Shown: piece by piece, positions 50,914 through 61,722 of the stretch | How positions within the stretch are numbered: the first letter of the stretch is position 1 | Layout of the letters: each line of letters starts with the position of its first letter | DNA from: an uncultured Synechococcus sp. | GTDB taxonomy: Bacteria > Cyanobacteriota > Cyanobacteriia > PCC-6307 > Cyanobiaceae | Length of the DNA: 64,000 nt | Reading direction: 5' to 3' | Assembly: GCA_903855705.1 (NCBI GenBank) | Contig: CAINZT010000129.1 | Location: forward strand, 1 to 64,000 | Made by a program: the position numbers and the translations under genes | The notes under the pieces: generated by a model | Told to the model about the DNA's origin: nothing | The model's input: the letters and a program-made list of their open reading frames with translations, nothing else | Database searches by the model: none

Positions 50914-52473
50914 ATGGTTGAGCTGCAGGATCTGACCTCCGCCTCTTTTCATCAACCGGCATCGCCGCAAAGAGATCGGGGAAGCGGCACAAGCCAAGCC
51001 CCCCATCTGCTGGAGCCGAGGCCACCAGCCTGGTGCCGCCTAAAACCAAGCCTCCCGGTCCCAAGCCCCCCGGGACCAAGGATCCTGGCCCTAACGGCCT
51101 GCCTGGGCCTGGCGCTTAGCGGTTGCAGCCAAGCCGGGCAAATCATCGGCCAGCCCCCCGAAGAGTTGCCCTTGCCACCGGGCTTTGCCGTGGCCTTCAA
51201 CCACCGGGCCGACCACCACTACCGAAGTCCGATCAGCCAGGCAGAACGCGCCGGCGACGATCTCGAAGCCATGCTGCTGAAGGCGATTGACTCCGCAAAA
51301 CGGGAGGTGCTCGTCGCCGTTCAGGAATTGTCCCTGCCGCGGGTGGCCGAAGCCCTAGTCGCCAAGCAACGGCAAGGGGTGCTGGTGCGGGTCGTGCTCG
51401 AGAACACCTACAGCACCCCCTGGAGCCAGGAGCACGTCGCCGATCTCAGTCCCCATCTACGCCTGCGCCGTCAGCAATTGATGGCCCTGGCCGACCAGGA
51501 CCACAACGGAGTGCTCAGCCCAGGCGAGATTGAACGGGGCGATGCGGTGGCCATCCTGCAGCGGGGCGGCGTGCCCGTGATCGATGACAGCGAAGACGGC
51601 AGCGCCGGCAGCGGTCTGATGCACGCCAAATTTCTGGTAGTAGATCGCAAGCTGGTGGTGACGGGATCGGCCAACTTCACCCCCTCCTGCATCCACGGCG
51701 ATCCCGATGATCCGCGCACCCGCGGCAACGTCAACCACCTGCTGCAGATCGAAAGCCCGGCCCTAGCCGACCGGTTTGGGGCCGAATTCAATCGCCTCTG
51801 GGGCGATGGGCCGGGCGGGGAAACCGATAGTCAGTTCGGTCTGAACAAGCAGGAGGGGGGCGTCGACACGGTGATGGTGGGCCCGACCCGGGTGCGCCTC
51901 CTGTTTGCGCCCCACCGCCGCAGCGATCCCCACAACGGTTTGAATCTGCTGGCCCAGGTGCTCGCAGGCAGCAAGCGCCACCTGGACATGGCCCTGTTTG
52001 TCTTTTCGGCCCAGAATCTGGCAGACGTGGTGGGCCAACTCAAGGCCAAGGGGGTCCAGATCCGGCTGCTGGCCGACCCTGGCTTTGCCAATCGCCCCTT
52101 TTCGGAAGTGCTTGACCTGCTGGGCCTGGCCCTGCCGGATCGCCACTGCAAATTGGAAGCCGGCAACCACCCCCTGGCCGCCCCCTTAGAAGGGGTGGCC
52201 ACCCCGCGGCTGGCGGGGGGCGACAAACTTCACCACAAGGTCGCTGTGATCGACAACCGCACCGTGATCACCGGCAGCTTCAACTGGAGCCCTTCGGCAG
52301 CCCATCAAAACGATGAAGTGCTCATGATCATCGACTCGCCCCAACTGGCGGCCCATTTCAGCCGGGAGATCGATCGGCTCTGGGCGGGGGCGGAGTTGGG
52401 GATTAACAAGCGGCTCGAGCGCAAACTTGCCCGGGGCAGGCGGCAATGCGGTAGTGGCCTGCAGAGGGTTTGA
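50914..52473 (+). CDS. Phospholipase D-like lipoprotein with EF-hand-like loop
   Basis: A 519-residue protein with two HKD modules: HAKFLVVDRKLVVTGSANFT (about 237-256) and HHKVAVIDNRTVITGSFNWS near residue 450. A lipobox LALSGC (Cys71) follows a hydrophobic stretch, implying a lipid-anchored exported enzyme. The 50-residue polar leader before it is oddly long, so the true start may be downstream. Between the N-terminal strands and the first HKD lies DQDHNGVLSPGE, a canonical EF-hand calcium-loop pattern. Family members cleave phosphodiesters of lipids or nucleic acids; substrate unknown. Confidence 0.88.
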   Translation: MVELQDLTSASFHQPASPQRDRGSGTSQAPHLLEPRPPAWCRLKPSLPVPSPPGPRILALTACLGLALSGCSQAGQIIGQPPEELPLPPGFAVAFNHRADHHYRSPISQAERAGDDLEAMLLKAIDSAKREVLVAVQELSLPRVAEALVAKQRQGVLVRVVLENTYSTPWSQEHVADLSPHLRLRRQQLMALADQDHNGVLSPGEIERGDAVAILQRGGVPVIDDSEDGSAGSGLMHAKFLVVDRKLVVTGSANFTPSCIHGDPDDPRTRGNVNHLLQIESPALADRFGAEFNRLWGDGPGGETDSQFGLNKQEGGVDTVMVGPTRVRLLFAPHRRSDPHNGLNLLAQVLAGSKRHLDMALFVFSAQNLADVVGQLKAKGVQIRLLADPGFANRPFSEVLDLLGLALPDRHCKLEAGNHPLAAPLEGVATPRLAGGDKLHHKVAVIDNRTVITGSFNWSPSAAHQNDEVLMIIDSPQLAAHFSREIDRLWAGAELGINKRLERKLARGRRQCGSGLQRV

Positions 52474-52589
52474 GGTTTTTTGGGAGGAGCTTTGCTCTGT
52501 CAGCGAGCCAGCTGGATCACACCCACCAGGATCCGCTTGCGCGGAGGGCGCGACGCCCAGGGGGCAGAGCTCCAAGGACTCTCAAGCCA

Positions 52590-53471
52590 TCAGGCCGTCA
52601 CGATCGGTTCGCCGTTGGCATAGCGATTGTGAAAGCGGAACCAATCCTCGGCAGAGAGGGCATTGGGGACAATGGCTTTGAAGTCTTCCGGATTTGCGGC
52701 GATGCCCTCATTTTCAAAATAGAGGCACATGTGATGGAGGTCATTCAAGAACAGCCGGCGCAAGGCCATTGGCATGGCCAAGCGAGCACGAACAGGCAGC
52801 CCGCTGACGGTTTGTAAGGCTGCTGCAATGGCAGCAAGATCGCCCTGCCAAGTGACGATATCCAAGGACTTGCCCGCCCAGGCCTCGGGATGACCGAAGG
52901 CAATCGCCGCTGCGCGGCCGATGTCGTAGGTGGAGCAGAATTTACAGGTCTTATCCGTCAAGAAACTAACGCTTCCCTTCTTGAGCGGGTTCCAGTTGGC
53001 AGCATCATCCAGATTTTCAAAAAAGGCCGCCGGTCGCAGAATCGTATGGCGCAGGCCGGACTGCCGGAGATAGTCCTCCAAGATCACCTTTGCCTTGATG
53101 TGGTGGGTCTTGGCATCAAATCGCTCCGCATCGGCAACGCTCATAAAAATCAAGTGATCCACCCCAGCCGCCTTTGCGGCATCGATGGCATGCTTCCCTT
53201 GAAGGACCTCCCGTTCGATCGATCGCCCGGCGGCGCCGAAATAATCGGTGAGTACGAAGACCTTCTTAGCGTTGGTTTGAGCCAATGCCCGCTCTAGATC
53301 GTCTCGCAGCGTGTAGTTGGCCAGAACCGGCGTGACCCCGAGAGCAGCAAGGGATCCCGAGGCGGATCGCGTCGTGCCGTACACGTCAAAGCCTGCCTCA
53401 ACCAGGGCCCGGCAGACATGGCGCCCAGCCTTTCCCGTGGCGCAGAGCACCAACACCCTCTCGTTCACCAT
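52590..53471 (-). CDS. NmrA-like NAD(P)-binding protein
   Basis: A 293-residue atypical short-chain dehydrogenase. It starts MVNERVLVLCATGKAGRHVCRAL with the GxxGxxG-like cofactor loop. NmrA features follow: YGTTRSASGSL, KKVFVLTDYFGA, AGVDHLIFMSVADAERF, LRHTILRPAAFFENL. Such proteins sense NAD(P) redox state or reduce quinones. The start is placed at 53471; the upstream ORF is rejected. It is divergent from an HxlR regulator, the usual pairing for stress-inducible genes of this kind. Confidence 0.9.
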   Translation of the reverse strand: MVNERVLVLCATGKAGRHVCRALVEAGFDVYGTTRSASGSLAALGVTPVLANYTLRDDLERALAQTNAKKVFVLTDYFGAAGRSIEREVLQGKHAIDAAKAAGVDHLIFMSVADAERFDAKTHHIKAKVILEDYLRQSGLRHTILRPAAFFENLDDAANWNPLKKGSVSFLTDKTCKFCSTYDIGRAAAIAFGHPEAWAGKSLDIVTWQGDLAAIAAALQTVSGLPVRARLAMPMALRRLFLNDLHHMCLYFENEGIAANPEDFKAIVPNALSAEDWFRFHNRYANGEPIVTA

Positions 53472-53579
53472 TGCAGTCCTTGTCAACTTGGCTGCAAGCA
53501 TGAACAGGCAGTGGCAAACCGTCAAGCAGGCACTAAAATGCCAGCAACTTACCCCAAGGAAACCATTGAGACCACGAGA

Positions 53580-54044
53580 ATGATAGAAACCCCTGAAATC
53601 ATTAAAAGCACAAAAACCTTGCAAGCCCCATCAGAAGGTCCCCCCATCTGGCAAGAAGACAGCCGCCGTTACATCAAGAAGGGAGAGAATTTGGAATGCT
53701 TTTACTTCCAGGAGGCAAAAAAACGAATTGGAGATAAGTGGTCACTGCTGGTACTCTTTATCCTCAGGGATGGCAGCCTGCGCTTCAATGAGTTACTCAG
53801 GGGCGTGCAGGGCATCTCTCAGAAAGTGCTTTCCACCACCCTGAAAGACCTCGAACGCGATGGCTATCTTTCCCGGCAGGTATTGGCCACCACACCGCCA
53901 GGGGTGACCTACTCCCTCACCGCCATGGGCCAGGGGTTCCTGGCAGCCTTGGGCACCCTGTCCGCCTGGGTGGAGCACCATTGGCAGCAGATGGAGCAAA
54001 GCCGCCAACACTTTGACCACCAAATCCCAACTGGTCAGGATTAA
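53580..54044 (+). CDS. HxlR family winged-helix regulator
   Basis: A 154-residue protein when started MIETPEIIKST; an upstream ATG at 53538 is possible. The HxlR domain is clear: AKKRIGDKWSLLVLFILRDGSLRFNELLRGVQGISQKVLSTTLKDLERDGYLSRQV, then TPPGVTYSLTAMGQGFLAALGTLSAWVEHH. HxlR proteins respond to aldehydes, quinones or oxidants, often through a cysteine; one is present in ENLECFYF. It probably controls the divergent NmrA-like gene. Its 5' part is AT-richer than surrounding genes, hinting at transfer. Confidence 0.92.
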   Translation: MIETPEIIKSTKTLQAPSEGPPIWQEDSRRYIKKGENLECFYFQEAKKRIGDKWSLLVLFILRDGSLRFNELLRGVQGISQKVLSTTLKDLERDGYLSRQVLATTPPGVTYSLTAMGQGFLAALGTLSAWVEHHWQQMEQSRQHFDHQIPTGQD

Positions 54045-54169
54045 GCGGCCCATCCGCCAGCCCCCATGAGGCAATCGATCGATGCTTGAATGCCGCCACA
54101 AAGAAAATCTAACACCGTCCAAGAGCTTTCTCCCTAACGCCAAAAGACCGTCTGCAAGCAAGCACAGCC

Positions 54170-54191
54170 GTCGACCTGGAGTGAGGTCGAC
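54170..54191. repeat. Inverted repeat GTCGACCT/AGGTCGAC
   Basis: Perfect 8-bp arms around a six-base loop (GGAGTG) in the 254-base gap between the HxlR gene and the protease gene. No T-run follows. Confidence 0.6.
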
Positions 54192-54229
54192 TCAAGAAGC
54201 GGCGCCAGAATAGTCAGCCTGAAACAACA

Positions 54230-54269
54230 GGCAATCGAACTATTCGCATCCAGCTGCGAATCGATTGCC
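54230..54269 (+). promoter_or_regulatory. Leader hairpin before the papain-like protease gene
   Basis: GGCAATCGA plus (ACTA)TTCGCA pairs with TGCGAATCGATTGCC across a TCCAGC loop, giving a long stem with a four-base bulge. It ends 30 bases before the TTG and 42 before the ATG of the protease gene. It could be an operator or a 5' leader structure affecting translation. The remaining gap shows nothing else. Confidence 0.45.
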
Positions 54270-54298
54270 GCTGATCTAAGCTGCCAAGAGCATGGCAA

Positions 54299-55894
54299 TT
54301 GCCTAAGAAAATGGATTTTGGTTCCCTACTCACCCTGCTGTTGAGCGATGGCAGCCAACGGGCCGTCAAGGGCTATAAACCGGCGGAACCGAGGCCAGGC
54401 AGCTCCAGCTATGCAGGCAACCAACGGGTTACCGAGCGACTCCCCGCCAAGGTCGATCTCCGCCCCTTAATGACCCCGGTGGAAGCCCAGGGAGACACCC
54501 AAAGCTGTGTGGCCAATGCGGCCGCCGGCGCCTACGAATACCTGCAAAAGCGCCACCTCGGCGAAGAGGGTTACGACGTCAGTCGCCTGTTTGTCTATTT
54601 CAATGCCAGAAAACGTGAGATCGCCGAAGATGAACCGATCACAGACTCGGGCTCGTGCATCCAGGATGCCATCGCCGGCCTCCAGCACGATGGTGCTTGC
54701 TCGGAAGAGACCTGGCCCTTTGATCCCGATCTGATCAACGACACCCCCAGCGACGCCGCCTACGAGGAAGCCCAATCCTTCCTGGTGGAAGAAGCCCAGT
54801 TCCTGCCCCACGAGCTCAATCTCTGGAAGTCGGCCCTGGCCGACGGCCAACCCATCATTTTCGCGGTCAAGCTGTTTCAATCCTTCAATCAACTCAGGCG
54901 CGGAGTCGTTCCAACCCCCAACGCCAATGATCTCCAAGATGGCACCAGTGGCGGCCATTGCATGCTCTGTGTTGGCTATTCAGATCCCGACCAGGTCTTC
55001 ATTGTTCGCAACTCCTGGGGGGCCGATTGGGGCGACCAGGGCTATTGCTATATCCCCTATGGCTATGTGCTGAGTGAGGAACTCAACAATGGCGATGCTT
55101 GGATCATCAAACGGGTTGATCCGATTGAACCGGATGAAAGCAGCTGGGGCCAGGACGACGACTCGATCCTGGAGACCCTCGATGGCTACCTCCATGACCT
55201 CAGTGATGGGGAATACAACGACCTGGTCAGCGCCATGGGCGAGGTGCCCCTGGAAGTGCGCCTGGCGCTTCTATTCCTCAAGGCGGCCTCAAGCGATGGT
55301 CACCTTGACGCCATCGAGATCGACACCATTGCCAGCAGCCTGCAGCCGGTACTCGATCAGCTCGGATCGACGGTCTCAGCCCCAACCCTGATCAACAACA
55401 GCAAACAACTTCTCGGCGATCACGGGCTGATTGACAGCACAATCAACCTGCTGAGTGAGCAACTCTCCAATGTTGTTCTGGCCGGAATTCTCAATCAAAT
55501 CATCGACCTGGCCAGCGTTGACGACGACGAAGCCAGCCAGGAAGGGCGTTTGATCGACAGGCTGGCCGCTCGCTGGCAACTGGAGATCACTGAGATCGAA
55601 ACAGAAGAAGACGAAGACACCGGCGAAAGCGACGACGACAGAGCTAGGGAAGCAGGGACTAACGACGACAACGAAGCCAGGGAGGATGGCGGCAATGGGG
55701 ACGTTGAAACGGAAAGTGAAGAAGAAGAAGAAGAAGAAGACGGTGTAGGAGGGGGAGACGATGACGCTGAGGGAGAAGAGGAAGGAGAAGGAGAAGAGGA
55801 AGAGGAAGAGGAAGAGGAAGAGGAAGAGGAAGGCAACGCGGAGGAAAGCGAATGCGCAGAAGACAGGCAGAAGGACGGCGAAGAAGAGCAGTGA
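54299..55894 (+). CDS. Papain-like cysteine protease with TerB-like region and poly-Glu tail
   Basis: A 531-residue protein (TTG start; ATG at 54311 is nearly equal). Residues 50-275 form a C1-type protease: KVDLRPLMTPVEAQGDTQSC with nucleophile Cys70, GGHCMLCVGY with His220, VRNSWGADWGDQGYCYIP with Asn238. No signal peptide or obvious propeptide, so it is probably cytoplasmic. Residues about 300-410 are helical and resemble a TerB-like module (RLALLFLKAASSDGHLDAIEIDTI). The last 95 residues are an Asp/Glu tail encoded partly by GAA/GAG runs. Role is unknown; target processing or stress response is inference. Confidence 0.8.
   Translation: MPKKMDFGSLLTLLLSDGSQRAVKGYKPAEPRPGSSSYAGNQRVTERLPAKVDLRPLMTPVEAQGDTQSCVANAAAGAYEYLQKRHLGEEGYDVSRLFVYFNARKREIAEDEPITDSGSCIQDAIAGLQHDGACSEETWPFDPDLINDTPSDAAYEEAQSFLVEEAQFLPHELNLWKSALADGQPIIFAVKLFQSFNQLRRGVVPTPNANDLQDGTSGGHCMLCVGYSDPDQVFIVRNSWGADWGDQGYCYIPYGYVLSEELNNGDAWIIKRVDPIEPDESSWGQDDDSILETLDGYLHDLSDGEYNDLVSAMGEVPLEVRLALLFLKAASSDGHLDAIEIDTIASSLQPVLDQLGSTVSAPTLINNSKQLLGDHGLIDSTINLLSEQLSNVVLAGILNQIIDLASVDDDEASQEGRLIDRLAARWQLEITEIETEEDEDTGESDDDRAREAGTNDDNEAREDGGNGDVETESEEEEEEEDGVGGGDDDAEGEEEGEGEEEEEEEEEEEEEGNAEESECAEDRQKDGEEEQ
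55713..55832 (+). repeat. GAA/GAG coding microsatellite
   Basis: Runs of GAAGAAGAA and alternating GAGGAA units encode the poly-glutamate tail of the protease-like protein. Such tracts are prone to length change by slippage. In-frame loss or gain of three bases alters only tail length. Confidence 0.85.
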
Positions 55895-56055
55895 ACGCAA
55901 AAGCTGGCGCTGGCGTCGCCCATGCCGTCCCCTGACCTAGCCCTGCGCGACCCGCCGTTCGCCACCGGACAGATCCGGCCATTGGCGACCTCTAGGCAGG
56001 GCCCCGGCCAGACCCTGCCCTCCCAGCGATGATGGGGGGCAAGTGCACCCGGTCC

Positions 56056-56505
56056 ATGGCCTTCACCCCCCGTTCCCCCCAGGCCCATGGACGCCGGCGG
56101 ATCACCGGCATGATCCTGCTGCTCGCCAGTTGCAGCTCCCTGGCGGCGCGGGCCGGGGCCCCCCAGGAGATCCCCTACCCCAGCACTGAAACCCTGCGCA
56201 AGGTGCAACTGGCGGCCGTGGCCTGCGCCCGGGAGAACAGCGCTGCCAGCTGCAGCCAGGCCAAGGCCATAGCCGATCCCCTGATCGATCACCCCCTGCT
56301 GCCCTCAAGCTGCAAGGACCTGCTCTGGACGATCACCTACCTTTCCAAGCCCGCCGATCGCAACACCTACCAACGGCGCGAGGGACTAGAGCAACCGGCC
56401 GAGGCAGTGGTGCGCAGCTGCCAGTTCCGGGAGGCTGCCACCCCGGCCAGCAAGGGCGGCAACAAGCCCGCCGCCAAGGACAACGGCTTCAAGTTCGGCA
56501 ACTAG
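56056..56505 (+). CDS. Small secreted conserved hypothetical protein
   Basis: A 149-residue protein started at MAFTPRSPQAHG (the track starts nine residues earlier). A twin-basic n-region (GRRR) precedes a hydrophobic segment (MILLLASCSSLAARAGA). The mature part has paired cysteines (VACARENSAASCSQAKAIADPL, SSCKDLLWTI, VRSCQF), suggesting disulfides in the periplasm. I recall similar proteins in picocyanobacteria but no function. The LLASCS stretch could alternatively be a lipobox. Confidence 0.65.
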   Translation: MAFTPRSPQAHGRRRITGMILLLASCSSLAARAGAPQEIPYPSTETLRKVQLAAVACARENSAASCSQAKAIADPLIDHPLLPSSCKDLLWTITYLSKPADRNTYQRREGLEQPAEAVVRSCQFREAATPASKGGNKPAAKDNGFKFGN

Positions 56506-56555
56506 TTCAGCAAGGCCCCCCAGGCCCCTTAACCACCCAGGCGGCCCTTGCCTAG

Positions 56556-58298
<1,743 letters not shown>

Positions 58299-58327
58299 TC
58301 TGGGCAGGGATCAACCGATCCCATTAG

Positions 58328-58366
58328 AAAAGCCCTGATCAGCTTGTCACTGATCAGGGCTTTTTT
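58328..58366. terminator. Bidirectional terminator between pgm and the RND pump
   Basis: AAAAGCCCTGATCAG and CTGATCAGGGCTTTTTT flank a seven-base loop. The A-run and T-run make it usable from both convergent genes. Confidence 0.95.
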
Positions 58367-58452
58367 GTGATCCGAAGGATTTGTGATCCCTAAGAATTGA
58401 GATCCCATCAAACCCAACTAGCCCCGGAGGGGCGAGCTCGCCAAACGCCAGT

Positions 58453-61400
58453 TCAGGCCTCGATGACGGGCTTGGCGGAACGGGCCTCCAGGTGCTTGAT
58501 CGCCACATAGAAAGGAGGAACCACCCCCAGGGACAGGACCGTGGCCACCAGCAAGCCACCAAAGATCACCGTGCCAAGGGATTGCTGGCTGTTTGCCCCG
58601 GCCGTGGTGGCCACCACCAGGGGCAGGAAGCCCGCCAACGAGGCAATGGCTGTCATCAGGATCGGACGCATCCGCGATTCAGCCGCGGCAATAGCGGCTT
58701 CCACGGCCGTCATGCCGGCTTCCACATGTTGCTCAGCCACCTCCACAATCAGGATGCCGTTTTTAGCAGCGAGGCCAATCAAGGTAACCAGGCCCACCTG
58801 GGCGTAGATGTTGAGATCAATGGAACGCATGGCCAGGAAGGCTAGGGCGCCCAGCATGGCCAGGGGCACGGTCATCAAGATGATCACCGGGGTGACATAG
58901 CTCTCGTATTGGGCCGAGAGCACTAGATACACCACCAGAATGCCCAGACCAAATACCAGCACACTGGCGTTGCCTGCAGAGAGTTGCAAAGAGGCCAGAC
59001 CCGTGAAGGCATAGCCGATATTATTAAAACTCTGGGCTTTGAAAATAGCCTGAATCTTGTCCAGCGCTTGACCGGAACTCTTGCCAATCGCCTCGGCGCC
59101 CTGCACCAGAATTGTGCGATAGAGGTTGTAGTGGCTAATAACCGGCGGCGCACTGGTGAGATCTGCCTTGGCAAACTGGGACACCTGAATCATCTTGTCG
59201 TCGTTGCTGCGGACGTAATAGCTCAAGATGTCATCGAGTTTGCTACGGCCTTGCGCTTCGGCTTGCACATATATATTGCGAACCTGGCCGTTCTCGTAGG
59301 TAAGACCGGAATAGTTGCCACCAGCAAGAATGGCGATCGTCTGCATGGCCTGCTGGAAATCCACATTAAGGGAGCCCATGATCGAGCGATCAATCTTGAG
59401 GCCAAAGGCGGGTGCGCTGGGGATGAACTGGGTATAAAGCGTTGAGAAATCACCGCTGGCCGTGCCGGAAACCACCAGTTTCTTGGCCAAGTCATTGAGC
59501 TGGTTAAAGCTGTAAGCCCCATTGCTGAGGTCATTGAACTGGAAGTAGAAACCGCCCTGGGCCGAGAAGCCGGGGATCGCCGGCGGCTGGGCCGCGACGG
59601 CCAAACCAGAGCTGATTTTCTCGAGCTTGGCGTTGAGGCGGGCCACGATTGCCGGGGTCTTGTGCTCAGCACCGGAGCGTTCGTCAAGGGGCTTCAGACC
59701 AAAGAAAAACACCCCCTGATCCGGGCTAGAGCCGTTAAAGCCGTAACCACTGATAACTGAACCCGCAATGATATCGGGCTCGCCATTAAGCACCTTGGCA
59801 ACCTCCTCGCCCGTCTTCTGGGTCTGGCTGAGGGAGGCCCCATTCTGAAGCTGGAAAATGCCCAGACCATAGCCCTGATCCTCTTCAGGGATGAAGGCGG
59901 TGGGCAAGGCAGAAAAGGCCATGGCCGTGATCACAATGCCGCCAGCCAGACCCGCCAGGATCCATTTCTTGCGGGCAATCAAAACGAGAAGCAGGTTGGC
60001 GTAGCCCTTCTCCAAACGGGCAAAGTTGTGGTTGAAGCTCTCAAAAATCCAGGCCAGCCGACTGCCGGCAAAGCCGAACAGCACAACCCCAAACACGTAG
60101 GCGCCCATGCCGAAAGAGGCGGCACTGAAACGGCCGAAGGCGAGACCCACCACGATGCCGCCGATCGCCCAGCCCCAGCCCTTGGGAAGGGGCGGACGTT
60201 CGCTTTTAAGAATCAGGGCCGAGAGCATCGGCGAGAAGGTGAGAGCGTTGAAGGTGGAAATAGCAATGGCAAAGGCAATCGTGAGCGCAAATTGCTTGTA
60301 GATGATGCCGATGCCGCCGGGATAGAAGGCCACCGGCACAAACACCGCCATCAGCACCAGCGATGTGGCGATTAGGGCACCAATCAATTCGCCCATGCAC
60401 TCCATCGCCGCCTGGCGGGGCTTCATGCCCTTCTCCAGGTTTTTAGAAACAGCCTCAATCACCACAATGGCGTCATCCACCACCAAGCCCGTTGCCAGCA
60501 CCAGGCCCAGCAAGGTGAGCTGGTTGATCGAGAAGCCAAAGGCCTTGATAAAGGCAAAGGTACCCACCAAGGAAATCGGAATCGCCAGACTGGGCACGAT
60601 CGTGGCGCGCCAATCCTGCAGGAACAGGAACAGAATCAGCAACACCAGCACAATCGCCAGGCCCAGGGCATCGACCACCCCATCCACGGCCGATTCAATA
60701 AACTGACCGATGTTGTAGATCTCGGCAACGGTAACTCCGGGAGGCAATTGATTACTGAAGGAGTCAATCACCTCAACCACAGCCTCCGACACTTTGAGAG
60801 CATTGCTCTCAGGGGTTTGGAACACCGCCACGGTGATCGTGGGGTGACCCTCCATGCTGATGGCCTGCTGGCCGAAGGTATTGAAGCCGTAGGTGGCTTC
60901 GCCCACATCCTGGAGCCGCAACAGATTGCCCTGGGGCGTTTTGCCGACAATCAGACGATTAAGCTCTTCAATCGACACCAGGTTGCCGTTGTTCTCGACC
61001 AGGATCGGATAGGCAAACCTCTGATCACCGCCCGCAGGAGGGCCGCCCACCAGGCCACCAATCGCCACTGAGTTCTGGTTTTTCACAGCAGACACCACCT
61101 GGTCGGCCGTGAGCTGGTTCGCCGCCAGCTTGGCGGGATCAACGAACAGCCAGAAGGCCGGATTGCTGCCACCGAGCAGGCTGATGTTGGCGACGCCAGG
61201 CACCCGGCCCAATTGGTAATAAAGACTTTCGTAGATCAGGCCATTGAGATAGGCCGCGTCGAATTGGCCTTTCGTGGACGAGACCTGATAGGCCAATAGG
61301 ATTGAAGGCGTGCTCTGCATCACCGAGATGCCCGTGGCCTGCACCTGTTGGGGCAACTGGGGCATGGCGAGGGACACCCGGTTCTGCACATTGACCTGGT

Positions 61401-61713
61401 CAATGTTGATGTCACTGTCTTCGTCGAAGTAAACCTGGATCGTGCTTTGGCCCTGGCTAGTACTAAACGAGGAGATGTAGGCGGCCCCAGGCACGCCGTT
61501 GATCTGTTGCTCCAGGGGGTTGGTAACTGCCTGCTCCGTCACCAAGGAGTTGGCCCCGCCATAGTTGGCAGTCACCGTGACTAGGGGCGGCGCAATATTG
61601 GGCAGGTTTTCAATCGAGAGAGTTGGAATCGCAATGATGCCGATCAAAACGATTAAAATACTGCAAACGGTCGTCAGTACGGGCCGCTTAATAAACCGAT
61701 CAGACAACGACAT
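58453..61713 (-). CDS. RND efflux transporter permease (HAE1/AcrB family)
   Basis: A 1086-residue inner-membrane proton-driven pump. It starts FIKRPVLTTVCSILIVLIG and has twelve helices in two halves, each with a large periplasmic loop. The proton-relay motif is LATGLVVDDAIVVIEAVSKN in TM4, and SVVG-type helices follow. The second half has GLVTLIGLAAKNGILIVEVAEQH. It exports hydrophobic compounds together with the adaptor encoded just upstream (nine-base gap) and an outer-membrane channel not seen here. Substrate unknown. Confidence 0.95.
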   Translation of the reverse strand: MSLSDRFIKRPVLTTVCSILIVLIGIIAIPTLSIENLPNIAPPLVTVTANYGGANSLVTEQAVTNPLEQQINGVPGAAYISSFSTSQGQSTIQVYFDEDSDINIDQVNVQNRVSLAMPQLPQQVQATGISVMQSTPSILLAYQVSSTKGQFDAAYLNGLIYESLYYQLGRVPGVANISLLGGSNPAFWLFVDPAKLAANQLTADQVVSAVKNQNSVAIGGLVGGPPAGGDQRFAYPILVENNGNLVSIEELNRLIVGKTPQGNLLRLQDVGEATYGFNTFGQQAISMEGHPTITVAVFQTPESNALKVSEAVVEVIDSFSNQLPPGVTVAEIYNIGQFIESAVDGVVDALGLAIVLVLLILFLFLQDWRATIVPSLAIPISLVGTFAFIKAFGFSINQLTLLGLVLATGLVVDDAIVVIEAVSKNLEKGMKPRQAAMECMGELIGALIATSLVLMAVFVPVAFYPGGIGIIYKQFALTIAFAIAISTFNALTFSPMLSALILKSERPPLPKGWGWAIGGIVVGLAFGRFSAASFGMGAYVFGVVLFGFAGSRLAWIFESFNHNFARLEKGYANLLLVLIARKKWILAGLAGGIVITAMAFSALPTAFIPEEDQGYGLGIFQLQNGASLSQTQKTGEEVAKVLNGEPDIIAGSVISGYGFNGSSPDQGVFFFGLKPLDERSGAEHKTPAIVARLNAKLEKISSGLAVAAQPPAIPGFSAQGGFYFQFNDLSNGAYSFNQLNDLAKKLVVSGTASGDFSTLYTQFIPSAPAFGLKIDRSIMGSLNVDFQQAMQTIAILAGGNYSGLTYENGQVRNIYVQAEAQGRSKLDDILSYYVRSNDDKMIQVSQFAKADLTSAPPVISHYNLYRTILVQGAEAIGKSSGQALDKIQAIFKAQSFNNIGYAFTGLASLQLSAGNASVLVFGLGILVVYLVLSAQYESYVTPVIILMTVPLAMLGALAFLAMRSIDLNIYAQVGLVTLIGLAAKNGILIVEVAEQHVEAGMTAVEAAIAAAESRMRPILMTAIASLAGFLPLVVATTAGANSQQSLGTVIFGGLLVATVLSLGVVPPFYVAIKHLEARSAKPVIEA

Positions 61714-61722
61714 GATCGGTCC

